A stretch of DNA of 64,000 nucleotides from an uncultured Candidatus Melainabacteria bacterium (GCA_934691935.1 CAKUTH010000002.1:357325-421324); one strand, 5' to 3'; positions 45,290 to 53,344 are shown, counted from the stretch's first letter. Numbers and translations: made by a program. Notes: generated from the letters alone by a model not told the origin.

Positions 45290-47005
45290 ATGAATAAACA
45301 GTATCCTGTCTATACTTTAGAAAACGAGTGTCACGATTGTTACAAATGTATTCGAGAATGTCCTGTAAAGGCTATTAGAATTGAAAACGGGCACGCATCT
45401 GTTATGCCAGAAAAATGTATTGCGTGTGGAAGTTGTGTAAAGGCTTGTCCGTCTAATGCAAAACGTGTTAGAAACGATATTGATAAGGCAAAAAATTTAA
45501 TTCTTGCGCAAAAAGATGTTTATGTTTCTTTAGCTCCATCTTGGCGTGCGTCTTTTGAAAATTCTGCAGAAAAAATGATTGCGTTGCTGAAACAACTCGG
45601 ATTTAAAGATGTTTCTGAAACAGCGTTGGGTGCTCAAGAAGTTTCAATAAAAACAGCTCAAATTCTTAATAATGCAGAAAAAGGCTTGTTTATCTCAAGT
45701 GCTTGTCCTGTAATAGTTGATTTTATCAAGCGTTATATGCCAGAGTTTACAGAATATATAACTCCAGTCGGTTCTCCCGCGATGACACATGCAAAAATGT
45801 TGAGAGAAATTTATGGTGATGATATTGCAATAGTCTTTATCGGACCTTGTATAGGAAAGAAAAATGAGGTAACTTATTCAGGATTGTTTGATGTTGCATT
45901 AACATTTGATGAATTGAGAATGTGGATTAATGATGAAATTATTGATATTTCAAAAATCGCAAAAGATAGCAGAAATCAGTTTGTCCCAGAATCAGCTTAC
46001 GAGGGAACTCTTTATCCGATTGATGGTGGAATGAACAAAACTATCAAAAAATCTGGAGTAAACGATAATGTCCAACTTTTGGAAGTTTGTGGTCTGAATT
46101 CATTAAAACGAGCTTTGCAAAATTTGGATGTCGGAATGCTGGAAAAAACGATATTTATAGAGGCTTTGGCTTGTGAAGGCGGATGTGTCGGCGGACCTTG
46201 TATTTCGTCGAACAAAGCTGGGATTACGATGGTTTCTGATATTTTAACTAAAGAGAAGAAACGAGAAAGTATTCCAAAAGAACCAAAAGTTGTTGTTCAA
46301 TACAATATTGAACCTAAAAAGGTTACAAAATCAGAACATTCACTTGAAGAAATTTTAAAAACACTCAAAAAAATCGGGAAACATTCGGTTGATGATGAGC
46401 TAAATTGTGGCGGGTGCGGATATGCGACTTGTCGCGATCTTGCAAAAGCCTTGCTTGATGGTGATGCAGAACCTTCTATGTGCGTGTCTTACATGCGAAA
46501 AATTGCAGTTAGAAAAGCTGCCGCTATGATTAGATGTATGCCTGCAGCCGTTGTTATGGTCGATAACAATATGAATATTATTGAAGCAAACGACAGTTTT
46601 ATGAAAATGTTCACAGGTGATATGTACGATGTGTTCAAAAATCGTCAAGATGGTCTTGCGGGCGCGGCAATCGACAGGATTGTTGATTTTGCGGAAATTT
46701 TTAGAACAATTCTGAAAACTGGCAAAGATTTGCACAAAGAACGTTACCATGTTGGTAATAGATTGCTTGATATTTCAGCGTTTACTATTGAAGAAAATGA
46801 AATTGTAGGTGCTGTAATTACCGATGTAACCAAGTCAGAAACGAACAGAGAAAAGATTTCTCAAAAAGCACATGAAGTAATATCGAAGAATATTTCTATT
46901 GTACAAGAGATTGCCTGTTTGTTGGGCGAGCACATGGTAGAAACAGAAACTCTTTTGAGCTCGATTGCAGAGGACTATGAGGATAAGGAGGAAGACAGTA
47001 AGTAG
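45290..47005 (+). CDS. Sensory-type [FeFe] hydrogenase with ferredoxin, 4Fe-4S and PAS domains
   Basis: A 571-residue protein. Residues 14-60 hold two [4Fe-4S] motifs (CHDCYKCIRECP, CIACGSCVKACP). Residues about 80-320 are the H-cluster domain; the four ligand Cys are C139 (SSACP), C187 (GPCIGKK), C295 and C299 (ACEGGC). The residue before C139 is Ala, where catalytic enzymes have the proton-transfer Cys, a trait of group C sensory hydrogenases. A further Fe-S motif CGGCGYATCRDLAKALLDG and then a PAS domain (residues about 415-520, PAAVVMVDNNMNIIEAND) follow. It precedes a SpoIIE-type phosphatase, as in phosphatase-linked (C3) clusters. Its TAG stop lies in an octamer repeat. Confidence 0.92.
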   Translation: MNKQYPVYTLENECHDCYKCIRECPVKAIRIENGHASVMPEKCIACGSCVKACPSNAKRVRNDIDKAKNLILAQKDVYVSLAPSWRASFENSAEKMIALLKQLGFKDVSETALGAQEVSIKTAQILNNAEKGLFISSACPVIVDFIKRYMPEFTEYITPVGSPAMTHAKMLREIYGDDIAIVFIGPCIGKKNEVTYSGLFDVALTFDELRMWINDEIIDISKIAKDSRNQFVPESAYEGTLYPIDGGMNKTIKKSGVNDNVQLLEVCGLNSLKRALQNLDVGMLEKTIFIEALACEGGCVGGPCISSNKAGITMVSDILTKEKKRESIPKEPKVVVQYNIEPKKVTKSEHSLEEILKTLKKIGKHSVDDELNCGGCGYATCRDLAKALLDGDAEPSMCVSYMRKIAVRKAAAMIRCMPAAVVMVDNNMNIIEANDSFMKMFTGDMYDVFKNRQDGLAGAAIDRIVDFAEIFRTILKTGKDLHKERYHVGNRLLDISAFTIEENEIVGAVITDVTKSETNREKISQKAHEVISKNISIVQEIACLLGEHMVETETLLSSIAEDYEDKEEDSK

Positions 47006-47075
47006 GTAAGTAAGTTAGTAAGTAAGGAAGGAAGAATTCCTACTAACTTACTTTCTTACTCACTTACTAACTAAC
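46998..47075. repeat. Minimal octamer element: converging arms between hydrogenase and phosphatase genes
   Basis: Forward arm GTAAGTAG, GTAAGTAA, GTTAGTAA, GTAAGGAA; centre GAATTC; reverse arm with CTACTAAC, TTACTTTC, TTACTCAC, TTACTAAC. The arms can pair in RNA. It supplies the stop codon of the upstream gene and separates AAGGAGGA (46985-46992) from the next ATG at 47082. Confidence 0.85.
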
Positions 47076-47081
47076 GTAATT

Positions 47082-48245
47082 ATGTTCATCGACATTGATT
47101 GTAGTCAAACAAAAAAATATAATCAAAATGCCTATGGGGATTACTTTATATCAAAAAGGTATCCAGATGAGGCAAAGTTGATTGCTGTCCTTTCTGATGG
47201 TTTGGGTAGCGGAATTAAGGCAAATATACTGTCTTGTATGACAGCGACAATGCTTTTGAGATTTATTGAAGGTGAGCAAATACCGATAAGTAAAGCTGCT
47301 GAAATTATTATGAACTCGCTTCCTGTTTGCAAGGTCAGACGAATTAGTTACTCAACATTTTCTGCAATTGAGGTTGATGACGACGGAAACGCCAAAATTG
47401 TAGAAGAAGGTAATCCTGAATTTATTTGGTTGAGAAACAATGAGGTTATGCAACCTGAATATAAATCAATTCCGTCTAAAACTTTCAAAAACAGATGTTT
47501 GAGAGTTTATAGAATTAAGTTGGAACTAGGTGACAGATTGATTTTTTGCTCAGACGGTGTAACTCAGTCTGGCTTGGGTGGCGGAAGGTTGAAACTTGGA
47601 TTGCGTCGAGAAGGATTGATTGTATTGTTGAAAGATAAATTAATGGAAACTCCTGATATTTCAAGTACAGAACTTTCGCAATATATTGTAAATCAGGCAA
47701 GAAATATTGAAACAGACCGATTGCCAAAAGATGATATTTCTGCTTGTGCCTTGTATTTTAGAGAACCGAGAGAAGCTCTTGTTTTTACAGGTCCACCTTA
47801 TCATCAGGAAAAAGATCCTGAATATGCAAAGATTTTTGATAATTTTAAAGGTAAAAAAGCTATTGCAGGCGGTACGACAGCTAACTTAATTTCAAGGGAA
47901 TTGAATAGACCAATTACAATGGATACTACAATAAGTATTGGCAAACTCCCTGCATGTTCATATATGGAAGGCGTTGACCTTGTTACAGAAGGAATTTTGA
48001 CACTTACAAAGACACTTGAATATCTCGAAAACGGTACGTCAGATATTGACAACGCGGCAGGAAAACTGGTAGAATTCTTACTGAATAGTGACTGCATTAC
48101 GTTCATGGTAGGTGCAAAATTAAATCAGGCTCACTACGATCCTGCATTGCCTATTGAGATTGAAATCAGAAAAAATATTATTAAAAAAATGTCAAATGTT
48201 TTACAAGATAAATATTTTAAGAAGGTAAGTATACAATATATGTAA
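47082..48245 (+). CDS. SpoIIE-type PP2C-family serine phosphatase linked to the sensory hydrogenase
   Basis: A 387-residue protein. Residues about 20-225 match the SpoIIE/PP2C fold: GDYFISKRY, LIAVLSDGLGSGIKAN with a metal-binding Asp, LIFCSDGVTQSGLGG and the final DDISACALYF. The last 150 residues (TGPPYHQEKDPEYAKIF to the end) are not part of the phosphatase and may be a regulatory domain. It should dephosphorylate a protein partner in response to the hydrogenase. No ribosome site adjoins the ATG; the only strong one lies before the repeat at 46998. Confidence 0.88.
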   Translation: MFIDIDCSQTKKYNQNAYGDYFISKRYPDEAKLIAVLSDGLGSGIKANILSCMTATMLLRFIEGEQIPISKAAEIIMNSLPVCKVRRISYSTFSAIEVDDDGNAKIVEEGNPEFIWLRNNEVMQPEYKSIPSKTFKNRCLRVYRIKLELGDRLIFCSDGVTQSGLGGGRLKLGLRREGLIVLLKDKLMETPDISSTELSQYIVNQARNIETDRLPKDDISACALYFREPREALVFTGPPYHQEKDPEYAKIFDNFKGKKAIAGGTTANLISRELNRPITMDTTISIGKLPACSYMEGVDLVTEGILTLTKTLEYLENGTSDIDNAAGKLVEFLLNSDCITFMVGAKLNQAHYDPALPIEIEIRKNIIKKMSNVLQDKYFKKVSIQYM

Positions 48246-48322
48246 ATTTGGGAATATATATATTAAGCATGTTCAAATTAAAAGAATAGTGTCATTACAT
48301 AATCAGCAGAAAGGACAAAGAT

Positions 48323-48583
48323 ATGGCAAAAATTAGTGTTAAAGTATGTTTAGGAACAACCTGTTTCGTAATGGGGTCATCAAACTTGCAAGAATTGATA
48401 GAAACAGTTCCCGCGAAATATGGTGATAAAGTTGAAGTTTCAGGTGTGCCATGTTTGGGCTTGTGCTCAATTGATTGGGAATTTTCGAAAGCTCCATACG
48501 TAAAAGTTGATGACGAAGTTGTTAAAGAAGCTACTGTAGAAAAAGTTTTGAAAGCAATTGATGAAAAGTTGGCTAAGCAATAA
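48323..48583 (+). CDS. Thioredoxin-fold [2Fe-2S] ferredoxin (NuoE-like)
   Basis: An 86-residue protein with CLGTTC near residue 9 and CLGLC near residue 45, giving the C-x4-C..C-x3-C cluster pattern. It is similar in fold to the gene at 44994 but clearly diverged, so the locus holds two distinct small electron carriers, one on each side of the sensor/phosphatase genes. AGAAAGGAC is the ribosome site. A terminator follows. Confidence 0.9.
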   Translation: MAKISVKVCLGTTCFVMGSSNLQELIETVPAKYGDKVEVSGVPCLGLCSIDWEFSKAPYVKVDDEVVKEATVEKVLKAIDEKLAKQ

Positions 48584-48601
48584 ATAAGTTTTTATGATTA
48601 T

Positions 48602-48633
48602 AAAAAGCTCAACATTTTTGTGTTGAGCTTTTT
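48602..48633 (+). terminator. Rho-independent terminator after the second [2Fe-2S] gene
   Basis: Stem AAAGCTCAACA/TGTTGAGCTTT with a short T-rich loop and TTTTT tail. Confidence 0.9.
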
Positions 48634-48656
48634 GTTGTTTTCAAGATTATGATTGA

Positions 48657-48690
48657 TTGACAAAAGCTTAAATAATTATATAATGGTTTT
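48657..48690 (+). promoter_or_regulatory. Leaderless consensus promoter of small membrane pair 2
   Basis: -35 TTGACA (48657-48662), 16-bp spacer, -10 TATAAT (48679-48684), then exactly 6 bp to the ATG at 48691. Both hexamers are perfect consensus. Confidence 0.75.
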
Positions 48691-48930
48691 ATGAAGTATT
48701 TAGAAGAAGAAAATAAGAATTTAATCAGTTTGCGAACAAGTTTAATAGCTATTGTTGCATTGTTAGCTGGTGGAATTGTTGGAATTGCAATAGCAGAAAT
48801 AAATATTATTTTTAAAATATTTTTGTTGCTGTTTGGTATATATTTTGAAGTTTTATTTATTAATAATATTGCAAATATGAACAAAAAAATAGACAATAAT
48901 ATAGGAGTAATGAAAAATGAGCTTAAATGA
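48691..48930 (+). CDS. Small two-helix membrane protein, pair 2 first gene
   Basis: A 79-residue protein with the same plan as the 36513 gene: polar N-terminus (MKYLEEENKNLISLR), two membrane segments (SLIAIVALLAGGIVGIAIAE and IFKIFLLLFGIYFEVLFINN), then a charged tail (KKIDNNIGVMKNELK). Sequence identity with the first pair is low, but length, topology and promoter layout agree. It overlaps the next tiny gene by 14 bases. Function unknown. Confidence 0.7.
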   Translation: MKYLEEENKNLISLRTSLIAIVALLAGGIVGIAIAEINIIFKIFLLLFGIYFEVLFINNIANMNKKIDNNIGVMKNELK

Positions 48931-49027
48931 TATTGTTTCATTAGCAGGAATTATAACTCTTGGATTGGTAGGAGTTTATTTTAGTATAAAATATAAACAA
49001 ATTGAAAAACAGTCAAAAAATGTTTAA
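48917..49027 (+). CDS. Tiny single-helix membrane protein, pair 2 second gene
   Basis: A 36-residue ORF (MSLNDIVSLAGIITLGLVGV at the start, then a basic tail KYKQIEKQSKNV). ATAGGAG lies 8 bp upstream within the previous gene. One membrane helix and a polar C-terminal tail match the 36759 gene product. The pair precedes the hydrogenase gene but has its own promoter. Confidence 0.65.
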   Translation: MSLNDIVSLAGIITLGLVGVYFSIKYKQIEKQSKNV

Positions 49028-49051
49028 AAACATTTTAGATACGTTATTTTT

Positions 49052-49157
49052 TTGAAAATTTCCATGTTTATGTCATAATAAAAACAAGGTAGTAGAAAAA
49101 GAAAAGGGCTACGAATAGGCGTGCTCAAATGCCGAAATCGTAGGTATGGTGTAAATA
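49052..49157 (+). promoter_or_regulatory. Promoter and candidate structured 5' leader of the [FeFe] hydrogenase gene
   Basis: -35 TTGAAA (49052), 16-bp spacer, -10 CATAAT (49074-49079); predicted start about 49086. The roughly 72-nt leader folds with CTACGA (49109-49114) against TCGTAG (49138-49143) and an inner GGC/GCC stem. AGG of the weak ribosome site is in the 3' strand of the stem. GTAGTAG at 49089-49095 offers an alternative partner for CTAC. Confidence 0.45.
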
Positions 49158-50627
49158 ATGGCAATGAATACAAGTACCCCAAAACAAACATCACATCTAA
49201 AAAGACAAATCCTTGTAAGACTTATCAAGGCTTATATGAGTGATAATTTTGAGGAAAATACAAGATTAATTCCTTACGATATGCGACCAAAAGGTAGTGA
49301 AGTTCCTTACAGATGTTGTATATTTAAGGAAAGAGCAATCCTTAGGGACCGTGCTATTGCAGGTTTAGGATTTTCTATTGAAGAAACTGATGACAGTACA
49401 TTGTTGTCAGAACTTGCTCAAAAAGCTGAAAAACGTGAAACTCCAGAAGAACACCCATTGACAGTTTTGACAACTGCTTGCAAAGGATGTGTTCCTTCAA
49501 GAATTTATGTAACTGACCTTTGCCAAGGCTGTGTTGCAAGACCTTGTGTAAACACTTGTAAGTTTGGTGCAATATCAATTCAAAACGGCAAATCAGTTAT
49601 TGACCCTGCAAAATGTAAAAATTGCGGTATGTGCGCTCAAGTTTGCCCATACCAAGCTATCCAAAAAATTATTGTTCCTTGCGAAAGCGCATGCCCTGTT
49701 GGTGCAATTGCAAAAGGTGAGGACGGACATGCAAGAATTGATTTTGAAAAATGTATTTCTTGCGGAAAATGCGCATCGGCTTGTCCTTTCGGCGCAGTTC
49801 ATGAAAAAAGCCAAATTATTGATGTTTTGAAAAATATTAAAGCAGGCAAAAAAGTTATTGCAATGATTGCACCAGCAATGATTGGTCAACTTCCTTGTTC
49901 TGCAAAACAAATTAAAGAAGCTATAATAAAACTTGGTTTTTCTGATGTTTACGAGGTTGCTCAAGGTGCTGATGTTACATCAAAAAATGAATCGGAAGAA
50001 TTCGTTGAACGCATGGAAAATGGTGCAGAATTTATGACAACATCTTGTTGCGCAGGTTATAACGAACTTGTAGACAAGCATATTCCAGAAATGAAACCTT
50101 TCCGCTCTGATACAAAAACTCCAATGTACTATACTGCAGAAATCGTTAAAAAAGAACACCCAGATGCAATAACAGTATTCTTTAGCCCTTGTGTGGCTAA
50201 GAAACGTGAGGCGTTGCAAAACCATAATGTTAATTATGTTCTGAATTACGAAGAAGTTGGAGCTTGGTTTATCGCAATGGGTATTCAGGTTTCAGAATGC
50301 GAAGGAAAAGAATTTGAAACAGAAGCGTCAGCAGAAAGCAGAAATTACTGTGTAACAGGTGGCGTTGCAAAAGCTGTTCAAACCCTTCTTCCAGAAGAAA
50401 TTCCAGCTCATCCAGTAATTATTGACGGTTTGACAAAACAGTCAGTAAGAGATTTGAAAAAATATGCTAAAAACGGTATGTGTGATTTAGGTAATTTGAT
50501 TGAAGTTATGGCTTGTACTGGAGGCTGTTTGGGTGGAAACTCAACAGTAAACGCTTACAAACCAGCTTTGAAACAGGTTACTGCATACGTAAATGAAAGT
50601 AAGCCGTTTACAGAAATACATAAATAA
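49158..50627 (+). CDS. [FeFe] hydrogenase, group B-like catalytic type with three or more Fe-S clusters
   Basis: A 489-residue hydrogen-metabolising enzyme. The N-terminal 80 residues precede a Cys-rich region (CKGCVPS, CQGCVARPCVNTCKFGA) and two [4Fe-4S] motifs (CKNCGMCAQVCP, CISCGKCASACP). The H-cluster domain has TSCCAGY, with both the proton-transfer Cys (C297) and ligand Cys (C298), SPCVAKKREA, and MACTGGCLGGN. The retained C297 and the motif TSCCAGY rather than TSCCPGW fit group B. It is the probable effector or partner of the sensory hydrogenase locus upstream, and needs HydF. Starts at 49158 and 49164 are both possible. Confidence 0.93.
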   Translation: MAMNTSTPKQTSHLKRQILVRLIKAYMSDNFEENTRLIPYDMRPKGSEVPYRCCIFKERAILRDRAIAGLGFSIEETDDSTLLSELAQKAEKRETPEEHPLTVLTTACKGCVPSRIYVTDLCQGCVARPCVNTCKFGAISIQNGKSVIDPAKCKNCGMCAQVCPYQAIQKIIVPCESACPVGAIAKGEDGHARIDFEKCISCGKCASACPFGAVHEKSQIIDVLKNIKAGKKVIAMIAPAMIGQLPCSAKQIKEAIIKLGFSDVYEVAQGADVTSKNESEEFVERMENGAEFMTTSCCAGYNELVDKHIPEMKPFRSDTKTPMYYTAEIVKKEHPDAITVFFSPCVAKKREALQNHNVNYVLNYEEVGAWFIAMGIQVSECEGKEFETEASAESRNYCVTGGVAKAVQTLLPEEIPAHPVIIDGLTKQSVRDLKKYAKNGMCDLGNLIEVMACTGGCLGGNSTVNAYKPALKQVTAYVNESKPFTEIHK

Positions 50628-50703
50628 TAATAAAAGTTATTCGATTTCCCTCTCCAATGGAGAGGGACGAATAATTTGTAACGTCCAAAAATAAGATAGA
50701 ATT

Positions 50704-51864
50704 ATGGAAATAAAAAAGAGAAAAATTAGTATAATTGGCTCAACTGGGTCAATTGGGACACAAGCATTAGAAGTTATTGAAAAACTTCAAGACAAATTTG
50801 AGATTATTGCGTTGGCGGGTGGTCGCAATGTTGAGCTTTTAAAAAAACAAGCTGAAAAGTTCAGACCGAAGTTCGTTTGCCATAGTGCAATTGAAAATTC
50901 GACTGATAGCGATTTCCAAAATTATGATTGCAAAGTTCTTCATGGTTCTGAAGGTTTAGAGCAAATTTGTTCCAACAAAGAAAATGATATTATTTTAGTT
51001 GCGTGTTCTGGAAAAATCGGATTAAGACCGACATTAACAGCGATAAGAAATGGAATTAATATTGCACTGGCAAACAAAGAAACGCTTGTTATGGCGGGTG
51101 ATATTGTTATGTCTGAAGCCAAAAAACATGGGGTTAAAATAATTCCAGTTGATAGCGAGCATTGCGCAATTCATCAATGTATAAAAGATATTAATCAAGT
51201 TGATAAACTTATTATTACGGCGTCTGGCGGTCCATTTCTGCATAAATCCGTTGAAGATATGAAAAATGCGACAGTAGAACAGGCTCTTGCACATCCGCGT
51301 TGGAATATGGGTAAAAAAATTACTGTGGACAGTGCGACATTGATGAATAAAGGACTCGAAATTATTGAGGCACATCATCTTTTTGGGTTTGATTATGATG
51401 ATATTGAAGTTGTTGTTCATCCGCAAAGTGTTGTACATTCTGCGATTGAGTATGTAGATGGAAGTGTTATTGCACAATTAGGATTGCCAAGTATGCATAT
51501 TCCTATTCAATATGCAATTACGTATCCTGAGCGCTTTGAGGGAATTAAGTCAAAAAGTTTCAGTTTTTCAGAGATTGCAAGGTTGGATTTTGAAAAACCT
51601 GATTTTGAAAAATTCCCGACAGTAAAACTTGCATACGCAATGGGAAAATTGGGCGGTACTGCAACGGTTTGCTTAAATGCATCAAATGAAGAAGCTGTTT
51701 TTGCTTTTTTGGATGGTAAAATAAAACTTTATGATATTTATGAAATTACTCAAAAAATGTGTAGTGAACATAAGGTTATTAAAAACCCGACAATTGATGA
51801 GATTTTTGAGGTTGATTTAGCCATCAGAGAAAAAACCAAACAATATATTGAAACAATAAGATAA
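50704..51864 (+). CDS. dxr: 1-deoxy-D-xylulose 5-phosphate reductoisomerase
   Basis: A 386-residue enzyme of the MEP isoprenoid pathway that converts DXP to MEP with NADPH. The N-terminal NADPH site GSTGSIGTQALEVI is present, with LANKETLVMAGD, the metal-binding PVDSEHCAIHQC, and TASGGPFLHKS and MNKGLEIIEAHHLF. The length is typical. A short CCCTCTCC/GGAGAGGG repeat lies just upstream (50647-50668). A terminator follows. Confidence 0.97.
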   Translation: MEIKKRKISIIGSTGSIGTQALEVIEKLQDKFEIIALAGGRNVELLKKQAEKFRPKFVCHSAIENSTDSDFQNYDCKVLHGSEGLEQICSNKENDIILVACSGKIGLRPTLTAIRNGINIALANKETLVMAGDIVMSEAKKHGVKIIPVDSEHCAIHQCIKDINQVDKLIITASGGPFLHKSVEDMKNATVEQALAHPRWNMGKKITVDSATLMNKGLEIIEAHHLFGFDYDDIEVVVHPQSVVHSAIEYVDGSVIAQLGLPSMHIPIQYAITYPERFEGIKSKSFSFSEIARLDFEKPDFEKFPTVKLAYAMGKLGGTATVCLNASNEEAVFAFLDGKIKLYDIYEITQKMCSEHKVIKNPTIDEIFEVDLAIREKTKQYIETIR

Positions 51865-51868
51865 AATC

Positions 51869-51900
51869 AAAACTCCCGCTCATTCAAGTGGGAGTTTTTT
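51869..51900 (+). terminator. Rho-independent terminator after dxr
   Basis: Stem AACTCCCGCT/AGTGGGAGTT with one G-U pair and a TTTTTT tail. Confidence 0.88.
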
Positions 51901-51909
51901 AAAAAATAA

Positions 51910-52325
51910 AGTAACTCATAAGCCGTGTTCTGTTTCTAAACAATCATCTGTCTGGTATTGAGATTACTCTCAATCTCTAGCGATTTTTCTGAAGTTGGCG
52001 GACAGCCTTTATAGCCTTCAATTCAATCTTGCATTCAGTAGGGGGTTGCCTAGCCGATACTTCTCAGTACCGCTGGTGAAGCTCTTAACTCACCGTTGCA
52101 CCATCGCCTGTGACCTTTTGGTCCATCGGCAGTCTATAGATTGTTCGCGTTTAGCGAGTTTTGGGTTGTCGTCTGTAATGACTTTGCCATTTAGTCGTCA
52201 AACCCTTGCCCTCAAAAGCTCGCAATCTGCATTTCTGTGGTCCTATCCACCAGCTCACGCTGTTCGGAGTTTCTCCGACTACTTGTCCTTGAATGCACGG
52301 ACTTTCCTCACCTTATTCAGGCGCG
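51910..52325 (-). ncRNA. rnpB: RNase P RNA (bacterial type A-like)
   Basis: On the minus strand the conserved segments appear in order: GAGGAAAGTCCG near 52311, GGAGAAACTCC, CCACAGAAA, GCCGATGG, GGTGAGTTAAGAGCTTCACC (P13/P14 area), GGCAACCCCC, and the 3' signature ACAGAACACGGCTTAT near 51918. It is the catalytic RNA that removes 5' leaders from pre-tRNAs. End positions are approximate. An inserted palindromic element of about 90 nt separates CACAGAAA from GCCGATGG (see the repeat at 52140). The 5' end lies immediately beside the stop of the prepilin gene at 52340. Confidence 0.93.
52140..52230 (-). repeat. Palindromic insert within RNase P RNA, homologous to a prepilin-leader segment
   Basis: On the minus strand it begins AGATTGCGAGC and ends CTCGC..CAATCT, so its outer ends pair (AGATTG/CAATCT, GCGAG/CTCGC, GGGTT/AACCC). 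The core ATGGCAAAGTCATTACAGAC matches ATGGCAAAGTCATTGCAGAC at 54588-54674, with the same spacing to the flanking GCGAGC and AAACGCGA words. Confidence 0.8.
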
Positions 52326-52339
52326 ATTGTTCGATTACT

Positions 52340-53074
52340 TTATAATGTATCTCTTATTGATGTGTTGATAGTTGCCCATTCAACAGCTCTTGTATGTTCT
52401 GGATTGATTCTCAACTTGCCGTTTGCAAGTATTTGAATTTCATATTGGTCGCAATCTTCATTATCTGGACTGCATACCACATTTGGTCTTTCGTCGCCGT
52501 TTACGTCAATAAGAATTGTACCTAAACCTGCAACATAGCTTTTGTCTTCTATATTTTCATCAAATGTTCCGACTTTATAATCTGCAACGTCAGTTGCATC
52601 AAGTTTGCCCCAAGCGCCTGCAGTGTCTCTCAAATCCCATTTTACCCCATCTGTGGTGTAAAATATAGGATAGAAATCTCCGTCATCAGGAGTAGCGTTG
52701 CTGACTTTGCTGGCTGCATCGTTTTGAGAAACATTTAATTGTTCTTTAAATAATGCAGCGAATTTATAATCCCCAGCGTATTCTGCGCCTTCGTATTTTT
52801 CTGGATATACGTAATCAAATCCCCAAGCACAATAGATATCGTCGCCATTGTCTTGTTCGGTTCTGCAGGCTTCACGCATATTAGGATAAAGAATTTCATC
52901 ATTAATAAGTGTGCTTACAACTTGTTCTGTTGTGTAGAAGGTTTTTTTGACCATCATTTTATTTTTATTCGGACGAGTTTTCATAATCGCTGGAGTAACG
53001 ACAGCTACCAAAATCCCGATTACTGTCAAAGCAACCATTAATTCAGTAAGGGTAAAACCTCTAAATTTCTTCAT
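52340..53074 (-). CDS. Type IV prepilin-like protein with short leader
   Basis: A 244-residue secreted pilin/pseudopilin. A 6-residue basic leader MKKFRG precedes the cleavage site and the hydrophobic N-terminal helix FTLTELMVALTVIGILVAVV, with E5 of the mature protein present. The C-terminal domain has paired cysteines (CRTEQ..CAWGF, CSPDNEDCDQ) and a DVNGDERPN loop that may bind calcium. Its leader is normal in length, unlike the other two prepilins in the window. It directly precedes rnpB on the same strand. Confidence 0.9.
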   Translation of the reverse strand: MKKFRGFTLTELMVALTVIGILVAVVTPAIMKTRPNKNKMMVKKTFYTTEQVVSTLINDEILYPNMREACRTEQDNGDDIYCAWGFDYVYPEKYEGAEYAGDYKFAALFKEQLNVSQNDAASKVSNATPDDGDFYPIFYTTDGVKWDLRDTAGAWGKLDATDVADYKVGTFDENIEDKSYVAGLGTILIDVNGDERPNVVCSPDNEDCDQYEIQILANGKLRINPEHTRAVEWATINTSIRDTL

Positions 53075-53260
53075 AAAATATCCTCATCAATTGTTTTTAT
53101 ATAGTTATTATAACATATATGCCCGTATTTTTCAATATAAAATCATTGGTAAAGTCGGTAATGTCATTATTGTAAATATTTGTTAACATAATAGCAAAAT
53201 AATATATTTAGACGAGTTAAAATACTATTCAATTTGATACAATCATAATTGAATAAACAG

Positions 53261-53344
53261 AGGGTAAAAGCGGGAACGAGCGAAAGCGAGTGACTAACCT
53301 AAACAGAAAAAATAACACCAATTTCTATAAAGAGGGTTAAAAAA
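53261..53344 (+). promoter_or_regulatory. Leader of the 123-residue gene with a motif shared with the 39168 leader
   Basis: AAAAGCGGGAAC, then AGCGAAAGCG (a GAAA-loop hairpin with possible G-A pairs), then TGAC. At 39106 the same frame is AAAGCGGGAAC, a UUCG hairpin, then TGAC. GAGGG is the ribosome site here. Confidence 0.3.

Noticed and set aside
46998..47075. Considered a CRISPR array or CRISPR-like repeat
   Set aside because: The 8-bp units are contiguous and degenerate with no spacers, and no cas genes are in the window.
51995..52345. Plus-strand open frame of 116 codons
   Set aside because: It is antisense to RNase P RNA; the conserved RNA segments explain the sequence.
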